A stretch of DNA of 64,000 nt, taken from NCBI GenBank assembly GCA_020091685.1, contig CM034613.1, forward strand, positions 11,752,792 to 11,816,791, in the 5' to 3' direction. The position numbers and the translations under genes are program-made. The DNA comes from Lutjanus erythropterus (taxonomy: Eukaryota > Chordata > Actinopteri > Lutjaniformes > Lutjanidae). Below are positions 59,250-64,000 of the stretch, in pieces. The notes beneath the pieces are model-generated. The model made no database searches. It was not told where the DNA came from and saw nothing but the letters and a program-made list of their open reading frames with translations. Every line of letters starts with the position of its first letter. Within the stretch, counting starts at the first letter, position 1.

Positions 59250-61567
59250 TCATTCTTCGAGTTCAACAAGCTTCTTCAGTTCAGACTTCAGCAGCTCTTC
59301 ATCCTCTTCCCCCTCCTCTACCTCCACCTCTATCCCATCCATGGTTTTCTGCAGGTCTTCCTTGATGCGGTTCAATTCCAGCAGCCCGTCCTGCAGGTCC
59401 TTGCAAACCTCTCGGATCTTGGCAGCAAAGTCTGTCTTTGCACCCTTTTTGAGCTCCATGGAGTCCTTGGCCAAGAAAAAGACGTCCAGAGCCAGGAAGA
59501 GACCCGACATCACCCCAGTGGTAACGCTCATCACCTGGGCAGCTTTGGCAGCGCCTCCTGCCACACTGAGGACCTGAACCGTACTAATTAGGCTCTCTGT
59601 GTTGATCACTAAAGCCTTGCCGGCCCGGCCGCCCTCCTTCATTACATGCTTGACGTTCTGGTTGAGGTGCTTCTTTGAGATGCTGTCAGCGTACTTCTCA
59701 AAGTTCCACTCCTCAAGCGTCGCCATCCCGTCCTGTCACGTAGATAAAAGGAAGAAGATTTGAAAAAATTCAGTTAATGATAAAGTGGAAAAAGAATTAA
59801 CTCTGTATGAATTTATGGTTCTCCTCATATGCAGCCTGGTGCTTCTGCTTGAGGTGGTGACAATACGATTTTTTTTATCATGAAAAAAAATTACGACAAT
59901 ATACTTTGAACGATATGATTCGGCACACCCTTAGTCAGCAACAGCTTTTTTACTTTGCCCACTAAATGTGCACATTTTGAAAAACTGTGTGCATTGTGTG
60001 TGCATCTGCCAGTGGATCATCATGACAAGAGGAGGCATAATAATAAATTAATTCCACTACTGGAGAAATGTTCTCTGCAATGGAAAGTGGAAAAAAGTGT
60101 GCATATATCAGTAGCAGCATTTGGCCAAAATGGGTTGGAAAATATGAGAGACCTGCATCTTTACATTAATCCTTGGCACACAACCCAGATTTCAGTGTAC
60201 AATTTAAATGTACAGTTGCCAAAATAAAATGTCAGTTGCAGATGTTGATTACTTTTGTGACTCAGAGAGTCTTTAGCAGAGTTTTTCATGGTAGACAGTG
60301 TAGACTTGAGGAATGTCAGTGGAACAGTTTTGCAGGTGTCTGTCATGTTTACAAAAGGGGAGGTTTTACACATTTTAAACCTGAGGTAAATAAGATTTCT
60401 CCCACTCAAAGCTAAAAACCGTGAGTAAAATAATCCTGAGTGTAGCAGTATTGTTTCTAGCTTTGCATGGCTCAAAAATCTGTCTTCTGTCCTCTCACCT
60501 GTAAAAACTCCAGGCACTCCTTGATGTCCTGCATCTCCTCCTGGTAGTCTTGGATCATCTTCTCCACCTTCTTGCGGTCCGTTTTTGAGTGGACTGTGTC
60601 TGTGATGTTGGCTGAAGCAGATGCCAACCCGCCTGCTGTAGCGACACCGATGCCTACGGCTGTGACGATGAGCGAAGTTCCTGCTGTGAAGGGTGCCAGA
60701 ATGAGGCCAGTGATGGTGGTGATGGACCCCGCGACACTGGCCACTCCACCACCAACGCTGGCCGTGACGGTTTTCTTATGGAAGACGTCAGCTGAATCGG
60801 CCAAAGCGAGCAGCTCCAGGATACGCTGCTGGAGTGAGGCGCCACGCTGGTTGAAAAAGCGAACAAAAAGACGAGCTGCCATGAAGACACGATCGGCTGC
60901 GTCTTCCACCACTCTGAGACAAAGAAGCAAGGACAGTATGTTATGGCACAAATTAATGGACTTCAGTTCAAAAGAAGTACTTAAAGGAGGAATTTCTAAC
61001 GTTAAGTACTGTAATAAATCATAAAATTACCACAAAAAGTGTATTTCAACCGAGAAAAAAGATGTGGACAAGAGGAGTAACATGTCAAACTTACTTGTAA
61101 AAGATAAGGAGAAAATCTGTTTCATTATCTATATAATAAATATGTTGTCTAGATGGACAAATAGCACTACAGGCAAGAGGAAAATTTATTTTGATGTGAA
61201 CTGTGCCTTTAAATAAATGTGCTACTTACTCTTCAGCATCTTCATTCTGGTTTGCCTCATTCCACTCATCCCAGCCTGACAAACAGAGAAGGAACAGTCA
61301 TACCTTCAGATTTCATCTACAGGAAACATGATCGCCAATAAAAAACATCAAGATCAAACTTACCCTCCACTGTTCTCCACCACGCTAAGAGGCCGTCCTC
61401 GTCCTGAAAGTGAATTTCAAACTCATTGGACTAATTCTGTACATACTGGTAAATTATACTCTACCTAAAACAAGTACAATGTGATGCAGCGTTATAAGAC
61501 ATAATAGTAAGCTCACATCTAGAGGGTCCAGGACGGTTCCTTCACTGGGAACTGGAACTTCAGCCAT
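59250..61567 (-). CDS. Apolipoprotein L-like protein
   Basis: Five exons from the ATG at 61567: 61517-61567 (exon extends to 61594), 61364-61403, 61230-61275, 60499-60913, 59250-59732; 1035 nt, 344 aa, all junctions phase-correct. The N-terminus is acidic (DEDGLLAWWRTVEG, EANQNEDAEE). Residues about 90-150 hold a Gly/Ala-rich hydrophobic hairpin, with SVGGGVASVAGSITTITGL then TAVGIGVATAGGLASASAN. This is the hallmark of the apolipoprotein L domain. An amphipathic helix ending MQDIKECLEFLQ follows. The last exon has a second hydrophobic region (VLSVAGGAAKAAQVMSVTTG, FLALDVFFLAKDS), then coiled-coil-like helices and an acidic end (EVEVEEGEEDEE). Family members are lipid-binding, intracellular or secreted membrane-active proteins. 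No signal peptide is evident with this start, but the frame stays open to the exon edge, so an upstream exon is possible. Confidence 0.85.
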
Positions 61568-62494
61568 CTCTAGTGTCTGAACTTCCACCGTTTCCTAGAA
61601 CAGAAAAATGCAAAGTTATTAGGCCTGGGTATTTTAAGAAATAAAATTACAATACCAGTACCAAAGCCAGTAGCCTTATGGTGAAAGCGATACCAGTGGA
61701 GTACTTCATTTAATACCTTTTTTGTAGGCTCTTCTTTATGCTGAACGCTTGTGGCGATTGGCTGTGAGAAATGGTCATGTTTTTCTAGAGTTGGGTACCA
61801 AATGACTGAATGCAGATATGGTTTGACTGAAGACATTTCAAGGCTAATTGGTACTGGGTTATTTTAATCAATACCTTAGAAGGTACTGACTACTGATACC
61901 CAGGACTAATAGTTATTATAAATGATATAATCCCATGCACTGGGATTGTACTTTTCACCTCACCGCATCCTTTGTTACCATTTCAAGAGAGCTGAAAATC
62001 CCATTGAGAATTAACGCACACTGGATTCCAGACAACTTGGAATGCAAAAATTTCCATCCTCCTTCTAGAATAAGTACAAGGAAACGTCATTCAAAGTCGG
62101 AGTTCCTACTTGTGAATTCCTAAAAATAATACATACCATGATGTAGTAAAAAAAACTTCTGTGCACGTAAATTAATTTCAAAATATGTCAGCCATGTTAT
62201 TAAAGTGTCAAATACAGGGTTCCTACACCTTTTCTGAAGTCAAATTCAAGCACTTGTCAGGCATTTCAGGGTGTATTTTCAAGGTTTTCCAGCACCCTGC
62301 AGCTGTGGTTAATAACATTTATATACATATGCATGCTCAAAATGTTTAAGTCTGATGTTACTGTACTATAAAAAACCAAAATTATAATTCATGACAGAAT
62401 TCTACCGTAGGGTGACAAATTAAAGGAAAACACAACAAAGTTTCATGTTTCAAAATGTGTCACCTGTCTCTAAGCAGACTTGGCATCCTATAAG

Positions 62495-62740
62495 AGCTGC
62501 AACAATTTATCAGTTATTAATCTAATCTTCACCTCTATTTCTTACTGATAACTGTTTAAGTCATTTTTAAGAAAATAAAAGCTTTTTAAATGTGAATATT
62601 TTTTGGTTTCTTTACTCCTCTCAGACAGTAAACTGAATATCTTTGGGTTGTGAGCAAAAACAACAACTGACCAAACAACTAATTGATTAATCAAGAGAAT
62701 TATTGACAGATTAATCAATAATGAAAGTAATTGTTACAGG
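62495..62740 (+). repeat. Teleost interspersed repeat (AGCTGCAAC..TTATCAGTTATTAATC type)
   Basis: Runs from GAGCTGCAACAATTTATC through GACAGTAAACTGAATATC to CAGATTAATCAATAATGAAAGTAATTGTTA. Relatives at 34735-34910 and 36880-37070 share the AACTGAATATCTTTG or GACAATGAAAATAATTGTTA words. A common fish repeat, class uncertain. Confidence 0.5.
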
Positions 62741-63774
62741 AAGGAGATACGTCCTTGTGCTCCAGTATGTTTGGACAAGATTGTGACACGATCAGTTAAT
62801 CAATTATTCTGTTTGTGTCATTTTTAAGAAAAGAAAAAAAAGTGAATATTACAACAAACAGTTCTCGTGATTCTCATGTCTTGTTCACAGCAGACTCTCA
62901 GTTGTCTTTGCAATAATACTGATAGGAACTTCTACATACAGGTACAGTACACGACTAACATTTTGTTGTATTAAAGAAGAAAATACATGCAACTACATCT
63001 GTGGGTGGTAAACAAATTCTAGTTCCAGTAAAAAGGAGTGTCTCCGCATTAAAGTTTACAAGCAGTGAAGCTACATGTGTGCATGTGGTTAAAAAAAAAA
63101 TATGCAGAACGCCTCAAGCAACAAAGCTTACTGGCTTCAGACAAACAAGTTATGTCTTAAAATAACAGATATTAAATGTGGCTTATTCAAACGTGTCTAA
63201 TAACTATTAGATGGAAGGTGAAGGTGTTGATTTCTTGCAATTGAACGGATATGGTCAGTCTTTGTTTTCCTCCTTTAAATCACCTGTAATTAAAGTAGCT
63301 GTGAAAGTCAAGTTTTAACCATACGCCTTCTTGTGCCTCTTTTGATCAAGTTATGCTCTACATTTTGCCACCAGTTTAAAATTATGATTCTGCTGTCAAA
63401 ATAGTTATAAAATATGTATTCCTGTACTTTACGATTTGTGTTGTAATATTGGTATAGTTTTACACTGAATGGAACCTATATTTTCAAATAATTATTAACC
63501 GCGTCCCTTTCATATTAGCAGAACTGGTATTTCAGACTTTTTTCAGTTGAGGTTTGTGTTCAGTTGAGTGAAAAAGAAAAATGGCATTAAATGGTTGGCA
63601 TGTCATTTAAGCTCAGAGCTGTCATGTGATAAAGGGATGCACTTGCCAACAGGAAATGAAGAGTGCCATGGGAAAATGCACAATAGAATTCACCTGACAA
63701 AACACCGGCTGTTAGTTGTTGGCGGGGTTACGGCAGGACAAAGTGCACTTCAACAAAGGTAATAGAAATTATTT

Positions 63775-63986
63775 GGTACAATGTTGCCTACAGGCAACAT
63801 TAAGCCAAGAAACTTTTTAAATTCTTTTAAAAATTCTTTTTAATTTAAAATTTAAAATGAATTGTGACTTCTTGATGTTACTGAATATTTTTGCATATGT
63901 TTATGAAATAAACAATGTTCAAATTGGAAAAGGAACATTCTTTTTCACTTATGCACCATTATGGTACAATGTTGCCTACAGGCAAC
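63775..63986. repeat. Paired GTTGCCTACAGGCAAC palindromes
   Basis: GGTACAATGTTGCCTACAGG followed by CAAC occurs at 63775-63798 and again, same direction, at 63963-63986. Each contains a 7-bp inverted repeat around AC. This looks like sub-terminal structure of a DNA transposon running off the right edge. I cannot name the family. Confidence 0.4.
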
Positions 63987-64000
63987 GAACCCCAAAAACT

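Larger units (their letters stand above)
61595..64000. other. Region upstream of the ApoL-like gene, repeat-rich
   Basis: The promoter and any 5' exon should lie here, but none could be identified. Contents: a hAT-like start CAGGGTTCCTACACC at about 62217; copies of the fish repeat with CAGTAAACTGAATATC and TTGATTAATCAAGAGAATT at 62495-62740; a partial copy at 62785-62860; and the paired palindromic motifs at 63783 and 63971. Confidence 0.4.

Noticed and set aside
60572..61024. 150-codon plus-strand frame
   Set aside because: Antisense of the ApoL domain exon; rich in Met, Ala and Ser as expected from reversed hydrophobic codons.
63570..63579. GAAAAAGAAA, matching an interferon-response core
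   Set aside because: Lies in a short A-rich run and is 2 kb from the ApoL-like gene; a match this simple is likely by chance.

Overview
This 64 kb window is vertebrate nuclear DNA, almost certainly from a ray-finned (percomorph-like) fish. The evidence is split genes with GT/AG introns, several dinucleotide microsatellites, and many copies of short interspersed repeats of the kind common in teleosts. Tachylectin-4/fucolectin (FTP) domains are also present, a family well represented in fish. No prokaryotic, CRISPR or tRNA features were seen. All five coding genes I can support lie on the minus strand.

Layout. (1) 246-19049: the first four exons of a PLEKHG4/puratrophin-1/KIAA1755-family gene. 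The ATG forms the last three bases of exon 1, a 12.9 kb intron follows, and the rest of the gene lies beyond the left edge. (2) 24902-34191: a complete multi-exon lectin gene with a split signal peptide, three FTP domains, a proline-rich linker and one C-type lectin domain. Its 3' end can be read as either a secreted tail or a transmembrane tail. (3) 37892-41016 and 45079-46835: two tandemly duplicated genes, each with a signal peptide, an Asn/Thr-rich sequon-dense repeat region, an FRRS1-like DOMON domain, a Ser/Thr stalk and a GPI-type hydrophobic tail. The duplicated segment is about 5 kb (37.2-42.2 kb and 43.7-48.4 kb) and includes promoter and polyadenylation signal. The first copy also carries two extra in-frame copies of half of its stalk exon. 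(4) 59250-61567: an apolipoprotein L-like gene. The summed coding lengths of the lectin (both tails), both DOMON genes and the ApoL gene are exact multiples of three, which supports the hand-built exon models.

The rest is introns and gene-poor spacers filled with repeats. Notable ones are an 888-bp hAT-type element at 29198-30085 with a perfect 8-bp target duplication and a TCTCGCGAGA promoter motif, a three-level nested insertion at 8470-9925, a probable solo LTR at 34989-35430, a roughly 130-155-bp tandem repeat at 5300-5860, and decayed BED-type hAT sequence at 31626-32410.

How the genes relate. The lectin, the two DOMON proteins and perhaps ApoL would act at the cell surface, in secretions or on membranes. 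That fits a host-defence or mucosal role, but this is inference: nothing in the sequence shows joint regulation. The most interesting leads are the lectin's two possible tails, the new stalk exons in the first DOMON gene, and the different repeat content of the two DOMON paralogues.
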